From the NCBI GenBank assembly GCA_038501625.1, contig JAZAYU010000204.1:498001-562000 (forward strand): DNA of 64,000 nucleotides, written 5' to 3'. The position numbers were made by a program, and so were the translations under genes. This DNA is from Corbicula japonica (lineage: Eukaryota; Mollusca; Bivalvia; Venerida; Cyrenidae). This document shows positions 1 to 12,835 of the stretch, one piece after another; within the stretch, counting starts at the first letter, position 1, and every line of letters starts with the position of its first letter. A model generated the notes under the pieces. The model was not told where the DNA came from. It worked only from the letters and a program-made list of their open reading frames with translations, and searched no databases.

Positions 1-185
1 TTTAGTTCATGTCTACATGTAGTCTAATAAATAATGGAAATAAAATTGTTATTCTCTTACGTTTTACTGTATAATCTAATGGTTCGGCGTAACTCACTGT
101 CTGAACTGTATTGATACAACATGTTACAAATAATTTAAAATAAATCATTATCATGATAACATTGTAAACAATACCAATATAGGGC

Positions 186-325
186 TGTAGGTTATAAAAC
201 TGAGATTGGAAACCAGTCTCAAATCTCAAGCATCTGATTGGTTGAAATGGCGACCAGTCGCCATTTCAGCCAATCAGATCCTTGAGATTTGAGACTGGTT
301 TCTATGCTCAGTTTTATAACCTTTG
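186..325. mobile_element. Palindromic MITE, family 1
   Basis: An almost perfect inverted repeat of about 130 bp. It runs from GGTTATAAAACTGAG through CTTGAGATTTGAGACTGG back to CAGTTTTATAACC, with a CGACCAGTCG-type centre. Further copies lie at 5,174, 16,305, 17,113 and 36,512. The paralogous segment at about 38,635 lacks it, which shows it is an insertion. No coding capacity. Confidence 0.85.
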
Positions 326-737
326 GCATATGTCATCACTTACTTATCGATGACCTTTCATATACTATGTCATTTAGGACATGGCTAAATCAAAATGAGT
401 AATCTTAACAACGTTGTTATTAGACTGTTGATGTTCAATAAAATCAGATACCTGATGGTTTATCATTGAGTATATGCAAACATTACATAGGGTAAAAACA
501 GGTTAAATTTAAACAATGAATTTCATGAAGAGAACCCTCAGCCGACCAGATTTAAGGTAATTTACATCCAATAAGGTAAATTGCAGATCCTTTAAAATAA
601 CTTTCAAATATATATCTGTCATCTATTTAAATTTACGCTACCAGGAAATAACAAGGTCAAACACACATTTACAAATATCTCATATTGTTTAAGAGCATCA
701 TTTTTTTCATTTTTGAGCATTTTCTTAATTTTCAGCG

Positions 738-2640
738 ATTAAGGTGGTATCATTTGTTGTGGAAGAGTTGACGTGGGTTGGGTGTGTGAGATCCTAACTT
801 CAGGAAAGTAAATTGTTTTTTCTGACTTCAAAGTTTCCTTGAGCTTGATTTAACATTTATACAGCACATGAATATTAAATGTCACGCAAAAGTCAAAATA
901 AAAGAGACATATGTAGCAATTTCGTACCTTAAAAACAGACTTTCTGTAGGAGTCCAAACTTCCTATACTTCCACTGATGTCAACAACTACTGCTACAGGA
1001 AGACAGTCCATAACAAGGTCAACAATATCTTAGAAGATAATTTATTCAACAACAGTAGAAATGTACAAAAACAGCATTCTTCAAGTGACTATTATTGTAA
1101 TTTTACATCCATATTTGTTTACAAGTTTATAAAGCCGGAAATTCTCAGAATGCAAAACATGGTGTACAATATAGGCCATTACTTTCGAGGTTTCTGTCAG
1201 TATTCCAAATAATGTTGGAATGTAAGAAATGTATTTCTACTAGTATTAGAAGTATTTTGAAATGTTGAAGGCAAGTAATAACTTATTATTAAGTAAACTA
1301 TGTACACAGTCTTTCTTATACATTGTAAAAATACTTCTCACCAATGAAAGATCGGTAACCAAATGTTTGAAATCTGTGCTGTTCTAAACTTGAGGGTAAT
1401 GACGTCTTGAAGATGTTTGGCTGAATAAAAGACAGTGCTGTCTAGAAATTCACAATACATGTATTTTGAAACACTTCTGTTTGTCAGACATTTGTGGAAT
1501 ACAAGTGGAATACTTATTACTGCAATTTTAATAAAGTTAGGATATTAAATTAAGAAAAGACATCCATTTCCCACGACTTAAGATAATTACGTGTGTCTAT
1601 GAATATTCATATGCATATGTGTACAATTCCACCCGACCGCTCGCCATGGCGAGTAAATGATCACTCGACCGACCGGGCGATTAAATTTTCCGCAATGCAC
1701 ATCTGTTTTCTTTGCAAAATTTGTTCATATAAAATTTGATTTCTGGTATATTTGGCATATTTCCGGTGTATTTGGAATGTTTTTGATGTAAAGGTAACAG
1801 CAGCGATTTATTTTTATCCTCACCGGGTTTCCCAACTCAGAACTCGGCTGCAAGTGCACGCAATTTCCCGTGATATCTAAAAATTTCGAAACAAATGATA
1901 TATTTTTAAAAAATATAAGTGCGGTTGTAGTTTCTGTAAGGGCACATGCACTTTTTCATTCACTCGACCTACAGGACATTCCAATCTAAATATATGTATT
2001 TATAATTAAATCATATTTGTTTATTTATACTAGTTATGTTAATATTTGCACATTTCAAAAACACTTTTATTATAAATACATTTCATTTAGTCATAAATAT
2101 GTCACGTGTTAACATAAAAGTACCTTTTTTAACCTTTACTTCAAAAGGCAGATAATTCAATACAATGTAATAACATTGAAAGCTATGTCCTATATTGTAC
2201 ACCATACCTTGCATTTTGAAAAAATTGTAAACAAATATGGATGCCAAATTAAAGTGTGTAGTCACTTTGAGAATTTTGTTTTTGTACATTCCTGCTGTTG
2301 CTTAGCAATGTGTCGTCACCGGTCTCGTCAGCACAATGGTTGCTTAGTGGATAATATTCTAACACATTGGTGTCCTTGTTATGGACTGTCTTCCTGTGAT
2401 AGTAATCGTTGACAACAGTGGAAGTATAGGAAGTTTGGACTCCCACAGAAGGTCTGTTTTCAAAATAAGAATTTACTACATTTTACTTTTATTTTGTTTT
2501 GCATGACATTACACACTCAAATGCTTAATAAGTGATATGTGAAGCCACAAGAAGTTTACAAGTCCGAAAACAAATGAACTTATATGAAATCATGATTTCA
2601 AACACCCAACCCACTTCAGCTCTTTGATATCTCCTTAAAT
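738..2640. mobile_element. DNA element with long inverted arms
   Basis: Positions about 755-1,200 are an imperfect inverted match to about 2,080-2,635. For example GGGTTGGGTGTGTGAG near 775 matches CAAACACCCAACCCAC near 2,603, and GGAGTCCAAACTTCC (950) matches GGAAGTTTGGACTCCC (2,430). Outer ends resemble TTAAGGTGGTATC. The duplicate locus at about 38,990 lacks this block. The 114-codon frame at 868 and its mirror frames fall within the inverted arms. No transposase motif was seen, so it is probably non-autonomous. Confidence 0.7.
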
Positions 2641-3554
2641 TATATACATGTAAGTATATTATTTCATAATTTTGCATATCTCTATTTGTATTTTGCATAG
2701 TATTGTTGTTTTTAAGTTTTGTTTCATCTTATCATTACTATATAACATGTATGCACTTATTGAGAGGGCCCCAAGGGAGATTAGTCTTTTGATTAATTGG
2801 ATTGTATCTGTCATTCATTCATTAATATATTGTTGTCGATAATATATTGCTCATGTGGTCATTTAAATTAATGGTTTGTATTGCTTACTTTTTGTGTTTG
2901 GATGTATATAACATTTCAGGGAGCTTTTTTTTATCTAGTTACCTTTCTTTTATGTTCTAACTTTTCTTAACGTATGTAAAATAAATACATTAATTTGAGC
3001 TTAGTTTTATTGAACAGCATGTTGCCGTTTGAGAGATTGTTAAAACATTCTTTTTATCGATGACAGAGCAATGACAAAATGTGCAATACCTGAAAGGATC
3101 CATACCGGATGGGGAAAAAAGAAAACGGCTAGGGTATTGCATTTGTATTCCTTGTATCTCAAATCATTAAATCAACTAACAGGAGGCGTGACAGGAAGTT
3201 CAATCTCAAATATTAGTCATGGAGCAGAAAATGTGCAGTTTTACACTCCGATGATTACATGTACAATGTCTCGTGCAAAGAAAATATGTCACAATATCAA
3301 CATGATACACTGCCGATTCGAAACGAGTGAATATATGTGGGACTCTGATCTACATGTGTGATTGATGCTACACGGCTTATGTGGCTCACTTATCTGGACA
3401 ACAGGCATATGCTGGATATGATCTACACGCCTACTAGGCTTTTCCCGGCTAACGTCGGACAATCTTTTCTACTTGTATATGGTGTCTCGGTAACACTTCT
3501 TACGTAGGACAGTAATCTACACGTTTACTTGGCGCTACTCGGTTTCTGTCAAAG

Positions 3555-4566
3555 ACTATTCTGCAGGTCTGCATGTCGCTACCCAGGGTTTTGTCGGGCA
3601 ACTATTCTGCAGGTCTGCATGTCGCTACCCAGGGTTTTGTCGGGCAACTTTTCTGCAGGTCTGCATGTCGCTACCCCGGGTTTTGTCGGGCAACTATTCT
3701 GCAGGTCTGCATGTCGCTACCCCGGGTTTTGTCGGGCAACTATTCTGCAGGTCTGCATGTCGCTACCCCGGGTTTTGTCGGGCAACTATTCTGCAGGTCT
3801 GCATGTCGCTACCCCGGGTTTTGTCGGACAACTATTCTGCAGGTCTGCATGTCGCTACCCAGGGTTTTGTCGGGCAACTTTTCTGCAGGTCTGCATGTCG
3901 CTACCCCGGGTTTTGTCGGGCAACTATTCTGCAGGTCTGCATGTCGCTACCCCAGGTTTTGGCGGGCAACTATTCTGCAGGTCTGCATGTCGCTACCCCG
4001 GGTTTTGTCGGGCAACTATTCTGCAGGTCTGCATGTCGCTACCCCGGATTTTGTCGAGCAACTATTCTGCAGGTCTGCATGTCGCTACCCCGGGTTTTGT
4101 CGGGCAACTATTCTGCAGGTCTGCATGTCGCTACCCCGGGTTTTGTCGGGCAACTATTCTGCAGGTCTGCATATCGCTACCCCGGGTTTTGTCGGGCAAC
4201 TATTCTGCAGGTCTGCATGTCGCTACCCCGTGTTTTGTCGGGCAACTATTCTGCAGGTCTGCATGTCGCTACCCCGGGTTTTGTCGGGCAACTATTCTGC
4301 AGGTCTGCATGTCGCTACCCCGGGTTTTGTCGGGCAACTATTCTGCAGGTCTGCATGTCGCTACCCCGGGTTTTGTCGGGCAACTATTCTGCAGGTCTGC
4401 ATGTCGCTACCCCGGGCTTTGTCGGGCAACTATTCTGCAGGTCTGCATGTCGCTACCCCGGGTTTTGTCGGACAACTATTCTGCAGGTCTGCATGTCGCT
4501 ACCCCGAGTTTTGTCGGGCAACTATTCTGCAGGTCTGCATGTCGCTACCCCGGGTTTTGTCGGGCA
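3555..4566. repeat. 46-bp satellite array, 22 units
   Basis: Exactly 1,012 bp of a 46-bp unit, 22 copies, with unit landmarks CTGCAGGTCTGCATGTCGCT and GGGTTTTGTCGGGCAACT. Variation is sparse single-base changes. The unit has no stop in any forward frame and 46 leaves a remainder of 1 on division by 3, so all three forward frames stay open for 300-360 codons with the same 46-residue cycle. These frames are artefacts. Flanks 3,340-3,554 and 4,567-4,690 contain decayed relatives of the unit. Confidence 0.97.
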
Positions 4567-4690
4567 ATGATCTACTTACTCTCGGAACACTGATTTCCAT
4601 GTATTTATGTCATTACCCCGGATTATGTCTGACACTCTTCTTCACGTTTACTTGACGCTACCCCAGCTTATTAGGACATAGATCTATATG

Positions 4691-5156
4691 TGTTCGTGTT
4701 GGTGCTCAGCTCATTGATCACATGTGAATCTGACCTTTTTAATTTGTCCTATCTCTGTGCTCAACCAATTTTTTCCAGCAGTTGCGTGTAAAAAACTACC
4801 TTCAACGAATATTTTGCAAGCATGCTGTTTCCAAATTATTGAAATTTGTTTTCATTGTTAGCTGACATTAAATATCAAAATCTGATATTGAGTGTTCAAT
4901 GTCACTGTTTTAATTTACTCACTTAAACGTGAAATTAATTAGTAAATTAATTAGTTCCTTATCTCATAATACGTAAAAGCACAAACAAAAGCTAGGAGTA
5001 GGTCGTTGTATTTAGCGGAAATATACATTAAATTTTCAAATGTCTGTATAGTCCAAGTGCATGTTTTGCAAAAACTGTCCAAATGGAGGTAGAAATCAGT
5101 GGGCCTTGTAGTGTGCGAACCGTCCGAATGAATAGCTGACATCGGTAGCTCTGGAC
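4691..5156. other. Intergenic, nothing recognised
   Basis: AT-rich sequence between the 46-bp array and the next MITE. The open frame on the minus strand across 4,951-5,190 runs into the MITE and resembles no family I know. Confidence 0.5.
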
Positions 5157-5171
5157 TTAAGGTTATAAAGA

Positions 5172-5283
5172 GATTGGAAACCAGTCTCAAATCTCAAGCA
5201 TCTGATTTACTGAAATGGGACTGGTCGCCATTTCAGAGATGCTTGAGATTTGAGACTGGTTTCCATGCTCAGTTTTATAACCT
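5172..5283. mobile_element. Palindromic MITE, family 1, internally deleted
   Basis: Same inverted-repeat ends as the copy at 186-325: AAGGTTATAAAGAGATTGG on the left and CAGTTTTATAACCTTGGG on the right. The centre is shortened, so one arm lacks the CCAATCAGATG portion. No coding capacity. Confidence 0.8.
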
Positions 5284-5529
5284 TGGGCACTGGCTTTTTA
5301 GCTGTCGACGACCTTGATGTCAGCAGACGATCTTGATGTCAGCATTGTTCTTAAGGAAGCCTTTCCCTAATGAGAAAAATTTATACTTACCAAAACTTGC
5401 AATATTTGTGATGTATTTGCATTATTTAATTAAAATACACATTTAAACAAATATTTACCGGGTAGTTTTTGCACTTTCACATTATTTTATTACCCGACTT
5501 GTCTATTTGTGTATCGGAAAAAATACTAT

Positions 5530-6600
5530 AGTACAAACAAACGCTGTGATCGTGTTCGCCCGATCGATGGCGAGCTCGGGCAGCGGTTTGCAATGAAGGG
5601 GAGATAAAAACGATAATTATCAGAATTACGCCCCACGAATTAATTAATGTTCTGTTTAGCATTTAATTGCTGGGAAAACTCTATATTGCGTGCGTTGAGG
5701 CAAATAAACGCTATGATCGTGTTCGCCTGATCGATGGCGAGCTCGGGCAGCGGTATGTTCGATCCTCTGCAATTAGGGGGAGATAACAACGATATTAATA
5801 ATATAAATTTATTTTCAACGTTTTGCTCAGAAATAATAGAATCGTTGTTTAATTTTTTTATTCCGGAACTATTCCAAGTTTGATGTAAACAAATTAATTG
5901 TTCTGAATTAAATATATATAAATAAAAAAAACAACAAAAACATGTTTGAAGAAATAAAAAAAATGAGTCAAAGTAGGAAGCGAACCTTGGTCCCGGGTCG
6001 AACAACTTGCAAAGAAGGCGGGCGTCTTAAACCGCTCGGCCATAGAAGCTTTTGCAAAAAGTGTTCGAAGAGGTTATATTTGTATTATGCTATGTTTTTA
6101 AGTTATGGATAAAGAACATTTTCCGGTCCGGGTACTTTAAATTCACGCTGGCATTGTAAAATCACGGTGGTAGGTGGCCAGGCTCTCGGAATCGGGCAAA
6201 TGCCTCGAATTTCAGGCACAAAACGGCTAAAGCACTTCCATGAAACCTGCTGAATCGATCTGTTTGGCAGTCACTGGAAAGTGCTATTTGTGCTATATGA
6301 ATAAAGTAATAAAACCCTGAAGATTTCCCTAAGTTATAATCGCGATACAACAGCCTCTGTATTGCACTGAGGCAAACAAACGCTGTGATCGTGTTCGCCC
6401 GATCGATGGCGAGCTCGGGCAATAGTTTGTTCGATCCTTTGCAATAAAGGGGAGATAAAAACGATAATTTTCAGAGTTACGCGCCACGAATTAATTAAGG
6501 TTCTGTTTAGCATTAATTTGCTGGGAAAACTCGGTATTGCGTGCCTTGAGGCAAACAAAAGCCATGATCTTGTTCGATGTAAACAAATGAAATGTTCTGA
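5530..6600. repeat. Cluster of diverged dispersed-repeat copies
   Basis: The phrase GATCGATGGCGAGCTCGGGC occurs at about 5,562, 5,731 and 6,402. Each copy is followed by GGGGAGATAA and then, in two copies, by CCACGAATTAATTAA and a GCTGGGAAAACTC block. The copies are direct and irregularly spaced, as in repeated insertion or tandem duplication of one element. The minus-strand frames of 60-120 codons within it are fragments without recognisable domains. Confidence 0.7.
5976..6053 (-). repeat. tRNA-derived (Leu/Ser-like) pseudo-tRNA or SINE head
   Basis: On the minus strand the stretch reads TATGGCCGAGCGGTTTAAG, a class II tRNA D-arm/A-box. About 45 nt later comes AAGGTTCGCTTCC, a B-box-like segment. 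The acceptor and T stems do not pair well, so a functional tRNA is unlikely. A tRNA-derived retroposon head or pseudogene is the better reading. Confidence 0.55.
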
Positions 6601-6779
6601 ATTAAATATATAACAATAAGAAAATTTAAAATCAGAAAGGCGTAAAAACACAAATAAAATAGATTTAATTTACGGATCTTTTTAACCACATGAAAATAAA
6701 TTCGCATAAAAAATAAAGTAATCTTGAGATGTTCGAATAAATTGACAGTTGCGTCAAAAAAATAAACACCATATCCATT

Positions 6780-6960
6780 AAACTTCTCTCTGTCAGACTG
6801 TCAGGCTGCCAACTTCTCTCCCCCGCCAGGCTGCCTAGTTGCTCACTTCATACTGCCAGGCTGCTAAATTCGCGCTGCAAGACTGCTCACTTCACGCTGC
6901 AAGGCTGCTGGGCGGCCAACTTCACGCTGCTAGTCCGATATGCTGCTAGTTTAACGAACA
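6780..6960. repeat. Degenerate short tandem repeat
   Basis: Repeated phrases of the type GCCAGGCTGCCTAGTTGCTC, CTTCACGCTGCAAGGCTGCT and CCAACTTCACGCTGCTAG give a poorly preserved period of roughly 20-25 bp. No coding potential. Confidence 0.5.
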
Positions 6961-9900
6961 TTAAAATTTCTTACTTAAGTTGTAACAGAGTAAATCTAAA
7001 TCCGTTGGGCTCAACGTCATATTCTCAATCTTGAATGTTCACTCAACATGATTTTATTATCTTAATTCCCAGCAAATCATCAAACACTTTAAATGCCGAG
7101 TATCATCTGGTCAATTGCGAACACTTAATCTCAAGATTGCCCGACTTATTGTAAACTTATGGATTGAAGTCCCGCAATATAAGGTCTGTCTAGTTTTTGC
7201 GAGCAGATCCTGTTCACAAACATATTCGTCCATTATACATGTTAGCATCGTGTCTTAATGTAGCACTAGTCCGTGATCAGGTGTTCACATAAATAATGAA
7301 ACATTTGACAACCCGACGAATTAAGTAACACAAACTCGGATAATTTGTATGTATAAGCGTTAGAAATGCTAGTCCAAACTGCTCCACCAGAAGAGGGTCT
7401 GCTCCTAACTACTAGTATATAACAAAAACTTTAAACTTTTTAAAAATCAATTTTAATCAAGTAAGGCATTTACATAAATTGTATAAACAGCACATTGTAA
7501 AACATCTACTGAAACAAATAGAATATATATATATTAGTATGTTAACAGAGTAGACTGGTTATAACAGTTTCCCTTCAAAAAGATATACATCGTTTTAATA
7601 TAGTATTTTGATGTTGTTTACTTAAATAACCTGTATAAATTATGTACCGAATTTCAAAAGAAATGAGACTTCAACACTGATGCCCCACTGCTGCAACATA
7701 ATTTTTAATGATTTTAAAGGGCCATATCTACGGTATGAATAGTCGCAGGAAAAAATCCTTTCTTTACGATCATCTACACATCCTGCTTAATCATCTGTGC
7801 AAGTTTGAAAGAAATCCGCCTTATAGTTTAGGAGGAGTTGATGCCACAAGATTTGGGGACGTACGGACGGACGAGTGCAACTCTATATGCCTCCCACTTT
7901 TTATTTAACTTTGTGGGCGCATTTTTCATTGTTAAAAAAGTGTTTATATATTTTTGAGTTTATATAAACGAAAAAAATCATTTTCCTAACTCCTAAACTT
8001 CTTTGAAACTAGTTTGAACGTATACACCGAGAAATCGACCATCAAAGTTTGTTCAAGCTCTGAACGTGAGTGAGTTCCATGATATTCTTCACTATCGTCC
8101 TCTCTCTGGGTTTTATTTGCAGTAGGTTCCTGGATAGGTTGACTTATCGACAGACGACTTTTATCTTTGTGACATTTCAGATGGACATCTCATTTGAATT
8201 ACAACCGAGCGTAGACTATTTTGAATAGACGCTCAGATTCACTGTAGCTGATCTTCTTAAGGGCGATTCTTCGTAAGTTTTGCTGAAATGAAAGATTCTA
8301 AAAGCTAACGTCTTACCTGTTATAAAGGTGAAAACTTGTTATTGTTGTTGCTGTTGTTGTTGTTGCTGCTGCTGATGTTATTGTTGTTGTTGTCTGGGAA
8401 AGGGACTTGAAACGATTGAGATGAGTCATTCAAAGGGATTTTCAATAAATAATTCAATTAGTTCTTTATTAATTTGCGTTTTCAATTTAGGATACCGATA
8501 TTGGTATTTTGGCTTGAATAGAAGTAAGGTTTTCCATAGCGTATTTCAAAAGTTACCTGTTTCATTAGCGTTTGGACCTTCAAAATGTCATCTTCATGCT
8601 GAATTCAACATTTCCGAAATATGTCGGATAGTAACTCGTAAAAATTAATAAACAGAGCATATTTTAAGGTATCTGGAAAAAAGAAATATAAGAGTTAGAA
8701 ACATTTCTTTTTCGTACCGTGAAATACAAGGATCAAATCCTTGATGCAATGGTATTGTGATAAAAATAAAATATAATCTTGGTGGCGTTGCGGTTGCTGT
8801 GACAGATGTGTCGCAATAAAATCTACGCGTGTAATGAATTGGCGGGAACCAATCCATCACAGATATGAAGGGGCGTCCGGTTTAAGATTGTGTTGAATTC
8901 GTTTGTTTTTTTTTCGGTCGGGTTTAAACCATCATATTTAGACTTTTTTCCATATACAGTAAAAACAAATCAAATCATTTCCTTTTGGAAGCAAAAAGAA
9001 CATTGGTAAAGTATTTCTTTAAGAAACATGTCTGATTTAAACCTTTAAAATAAATAATAGAACAGTCCATTGACCTCTTTTTCCCAACACGCATTGCTGA
9101 TGCGCAGAAGCTGATGCAGTCAGAGATGGCGGACGTCAGTGTTGTGATCTTGTAAGTGGTAAGTTTAATTATATTAATTTAATTATTAAATGAAATTTAA
9201 AATTTGTCTTAAAACACTGACCCAAAAGAAGTACGAGTTTGTTATTACCTAGGCTGGGCAGACCAAGGAGTGTACAATATAGTGGACAGGTGCTTTGGAG
9301 ACCGACCCTTTCTGTTCTGCAGAATTTGTATGACTATGAGCCGACTCCTCTACAACAATGTAAATATAGATCAACCTGCACATTCATGCAGTCTACACCT
9401 ACATTGTGTATTCTAGTCGCTGTTACCGACGATTATATTTTTCTGGACGAATGATGGGTCATAATATATTATTACTATGTACCTATTACTTGATTATCTT
9501 TACTATAGTACAATTAGTCCGGCGCAAGGGATATGTGGCCCGGCTTTAAATAGAGGTTTTTAGCGAATGCTGAGAACCATGTGGCCCGGCTTTATATATA
9601 GATCGTTGAGTAATGAACGGGAACCATGTTGTATGTAACGTTACGTTCAAGGTCAAGCTATTTATAATTGAGTATATAAATATAGATATTGATTTGAATT
9701 ATCTCCCCTTAACTATAAATATAAATATTTACATGTATATATATAAATTATATAAATAGATCGATGAGTCGGTGTTTTCTTTTAATTATGCGAATTGAAA
9801 GTTTATTGTTGTAAGCAGTTATAGAAAGAGTGTACATGTAGTAAGAGACATTGTTCAGATAGCTATTCTTGGATGATATTGATGTTTGTGTTCTGTTTAC

Positions 9901-10920
9901 GAATATTGGCAATCCTATGACTTGATTTTTGGTGCGTGAATGTGACCTATATTATGATGGTTCTTTGTTTACAAATGTTTTTGATTTTGAAATGGACGGT
10001 TCTAGTGGGTTTCTGTTTTACAAGAAGGCGATTTCGTGTCTATAAAGTAAATAATGATTGTATAACCATTTTTGTAGGTCTTTTTCTGTTGTTCAGAATA
10101 ATTGTGACTCATCCCCATCCCCTCCCATTCCCCCCCCCCCCCCTGGTTTACGGGATCAAGATGCTGAATATAGAAAGTTAGTATAGATTTTTCATCCTGA
10201 AAGTACCAAAGGAATTGCCATGTACGTGGTAGGACAATGTTATACTTTTCTTGTTTACTATGAAGCAGCGAAGGAAGATTCAATTCAGATTGTACAGGGG
10301 TTTCACCATAACCTGAACACTGCTGAATTTTAAGTTCATTATGATGCACAGCTTCCATTATCCAAGGTTAAAGAAAAAATGCTTATTTTTGTACATGTTT
10401 TTGTTTTTTGTTAATTTTCAATATAAGATGAAACACCTCACTGCACGGATATGCAGGCTGATCTGGATCTACTAGTGTTGCCCTTGTTATGGTTTAAAAC
10501 ACAATAATTTATCAGGGCTCCACTAGCTGCCAAATTAGAAGAGTCATGTTCATCATGTTTAGGGGAATTTTGACAATTAATAGCCAAAATACCCCTTATT
10601 AAAAAATAACCCTTCAGCTAAATTGTAGGGGTAGAAATGAGGCTTTTTGGAAATTCAAAAGTCAAAGAGTCATCTCCTGTGTCAAATAGAACCCTGATTT
10701 ATTAATATGCAGATTTGTGTATCCAGATCCGCGGTTTAAGTTCTGGTTATGGGTATTCACATTTAATCCCACAACTGTGCGCAATTGTCTGGCCAGGGCT
10801 GTTCACTCATTTTGTTTTGCGATTATAAAAAAACTACAGTGTATCATGAATTACCGTTGTAATTAAATGAACTACTTTGGTATAGCATGGACTACTTTGG
10901 TTTATCATAATCTACAATAA
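6961..10920. other. Intergenic, mostly unannotated
   Basis: No gene recognised. Noted items: a mollusc-style interspersed repeat tail near 7,820-7,925 with the GGACGTACGGACGGACG signature; a (TTG/CTG)n tract at 8,338-8,396; a poly-C run at 10,131-10,143. All open frames here are under 120 codons with no recognisable domain. Confidence 0.5.
8338..8396. repeat. TTG/CTG trinucleotide tract
   Basis: Imperfect repeat of GTT, GCT and GTT-like triplets, mainly GTTGTTGCTGTTGTTG. It lies outside any recognised exon. Confidence 0.85.
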
Positions 10921-10921
10921 T

Positions 10922-11166
10922 TAACCCTTTCCTCCATATAAAGCCCTATATTGCGTGGCAAACAGTTAAGATCCAGATTAGCAGGCACATCTGTGTCGTC
11001 TGATAAGGATTTATGATGTTCGCTTTTTGATTGATTAGGTTAGTTCTGATCAAAAAGCCACCAGTGCAGAACAAATGATCAGATGGCATGGATGTGCCGG
11101 CTGATCTGGATCTACACTGTTTGCTTATGCAATAAAAGGCATATATTTGGAGGAAAGGGACCATAG
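10922..11166. mobile_element. MITE, family 2 (CCCTTTCCTCC ends)
   Basis: Left end reads AACCCTTTCCTCCATATA and right end ATATTTGGAGGAAAGGGACC, an inverted pair about 245 bp apart. Inside are paired TGATCAGATGGCATGG / GATCTGGATCTACACTG motifs. Related internal pieces occur at about 10,450-10,480, 11,590-11,650 and 35,395-35,515. The minus-strand 72-codon frame is inside the element and not a gene. Confidence 0.7.
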
Positions 11167-11647
11167 AGTTTTCTTCGGTGAATGAAATCTCCCAACACTA
11201 TGGTAATTTTTTAGTTTAACCCTTTACTTGATTGTTCCTAAACTTTTCAGCAGGCCTAGTTAAGGTGTCAGACTATATTCCCCCTTGTCAGTTCCTCTTC
11301 TTAGCTGCCCATAAATTGTTACAAAATCACCTAAATGTACAATTTTAGAGTATGTGAATTCACCAACTTAAATTGATAGTCACGAAGAAAGCTGATTATG
11401 TTACTAAAATATTCCGAGCTGAGTTAAACCACTAGTACCGGACCATGGTCTAAAACAATTGTACCATGGACTGAAATGGCCTATTATGGAATTTATGGTA
11501 TGTGACTGTTGTCTCTAACCATGTTGATCCATGGCCACAGTGGTTAACCCTTTAGGCTTTAACCCATAGATGCACCTTTATCACATTAGTGAAAAGTATA
11601 GATCTAGATCAGCCAGCACAACCATGCCATCTGATCAGGATCTACAC

Positions 11648-11885
11648 TGGCCGTAAAAAGTCTCCCAGTACATATAGTCAGTCCTGTTATCAGTAAAATA
11701 ACCCGTTACCGATGTCATGCAGTGATTGGTACGTATATCAGGGCTATCCACTCAACCTTTTTTTTTGGGGGGGGGGGGGGTCTCGGTTAGCTCAATTGGT
11801 TGCGTCGCAGGAATTGCAGAGCTAGGCGCTGTCGACGTGACGGTACGGGTTCGCTCCCAGATAGAGGCACTCATTTGAAAACCAC
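11648..11885 (+). mobile_element. tRNA-derived SINE, family S1
   Basis: A head region (CGTAAAAAGTCTCCCAGTAC onward) is followed by a tRNA-like block with A-box TTAGCTCAATTGGTTGCG and B-box CGGGTTCGCTCCCAG. Two further copies in opposite orientation lie at 31,676-31,922 and 31,950-32,178 with the same head and tRNA-like order. A G-run of 13 separates head and tRNA-like part in this copy. Confidence 0.7.
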
Positions 11886-12835
11886 CGAAAACCGCACATA
11901 TGAAAACATTGCTGGTTCGGTTTGATGTAGACTGTTCAGTAATGGCAGTAATGGAAATGCTTATGACTGCTCACGCCAACTACTAGATCAAAATTCACTG
12001 GAGATGCGCAAAGAAATAAAACTTAGATTGTATTGCATTGTTACCTTAAAAACCGACAAAATATATCCGTCATGAACTCCAGCTAAATACACCAAACACT
12101 TCCGAAATGCAAGCAAATTTTCTTGATTAAAATTATCAATTAAAAATTAAATGTTAACAATTCAAATAATTGAAATTGTTGCATGAGAGAAACACTTTCA
12201 AAAGGGATTTTTCCACAAAACAAATTAAGCAAATGAATAAAGTTTATCGCCAATACCCACATTTCATTTAATACTATTGCAACACTGCATCACTCAATGT
12301 TTTATGGAGATTTGATTTATAAATAAATTAAAATTTAAGGCATTGTTACTTTTGACATTGCACGAAAGAACCTCATGATCTGGTGTCAGAACCATGTATG
12401 GCCGCCTAACCAGTTCTGTGTCATAACGTATCATAACGTTCTGAATTGTAACAGAAACGTAACAGAACATCAATTATCGTACATCATTGTATAACGTAAC
12501 ATAACCTTAAATTAACATGTGGAACAACGGGTTACGGGTACCACGTATCCTAGAGTGACAGAGCGTGGCAGAACATGCAAACGAGGCCACAGCATGGCAA
12601 AAGACAGTGTAACTTATCACAACATGTTAACAAACGCAACAGAACGTAGTAACAGATGGTATGTGTTATGTTCACGTTCCGTAACCTTTTACTAAGTTGA
12701 AGTCATGTTGACTACGTTGCTTTACGTTCTTGCCACGTACTACGTTGTTGTACACTATTTTGAAAAGCTAGTTGAACATGTCAAAAATTAAAATTTCGAT
12801 TTAACCTTTGTCATGTTTGGGGCTCGTTGTTCCAA

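Larger units (their letters stand above)
1..3470. repeat. Segmental duplication, copy 1
   Basis: Positions 1-740 and about 2,820-3,470 match, in order and orientation, the stretch 38,490-39,640. Shared phrases include the stretch around the TTACTTATCGATGACC-type motif (about 340 and 38,655), the block ending in CCAGGAAATAACA (about 640 and 38,950), and the block starting GATGACAGAGCAATGAC (3,058; GATGGCAGTGCAATGAC in copy 2). Copy 1 is longer because it holds a palindromic element near 186-325 and a larger inverted-repeat element near 738-2,640, both absent from copy 2. No protein-coding gene is recognised here; the short open frames are not conserved in frame between the two copies. Confidence 0.75.

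Noticed and set aside
3529..4655. Three overlapping plus-strand frames of 300-360 codons
   Set aside because: They are the same 46-residue cycle read in three frames of a stop-free 46-bp satellite. No start context, no flanking exon, no composition bias towards one frame.
5976..6053. A functional tRNA gene
   Set aside because: A-box and B-box-like segments are present but acceptor and T stems do not pair convincingly, so it is kept as tRNA-derived only.
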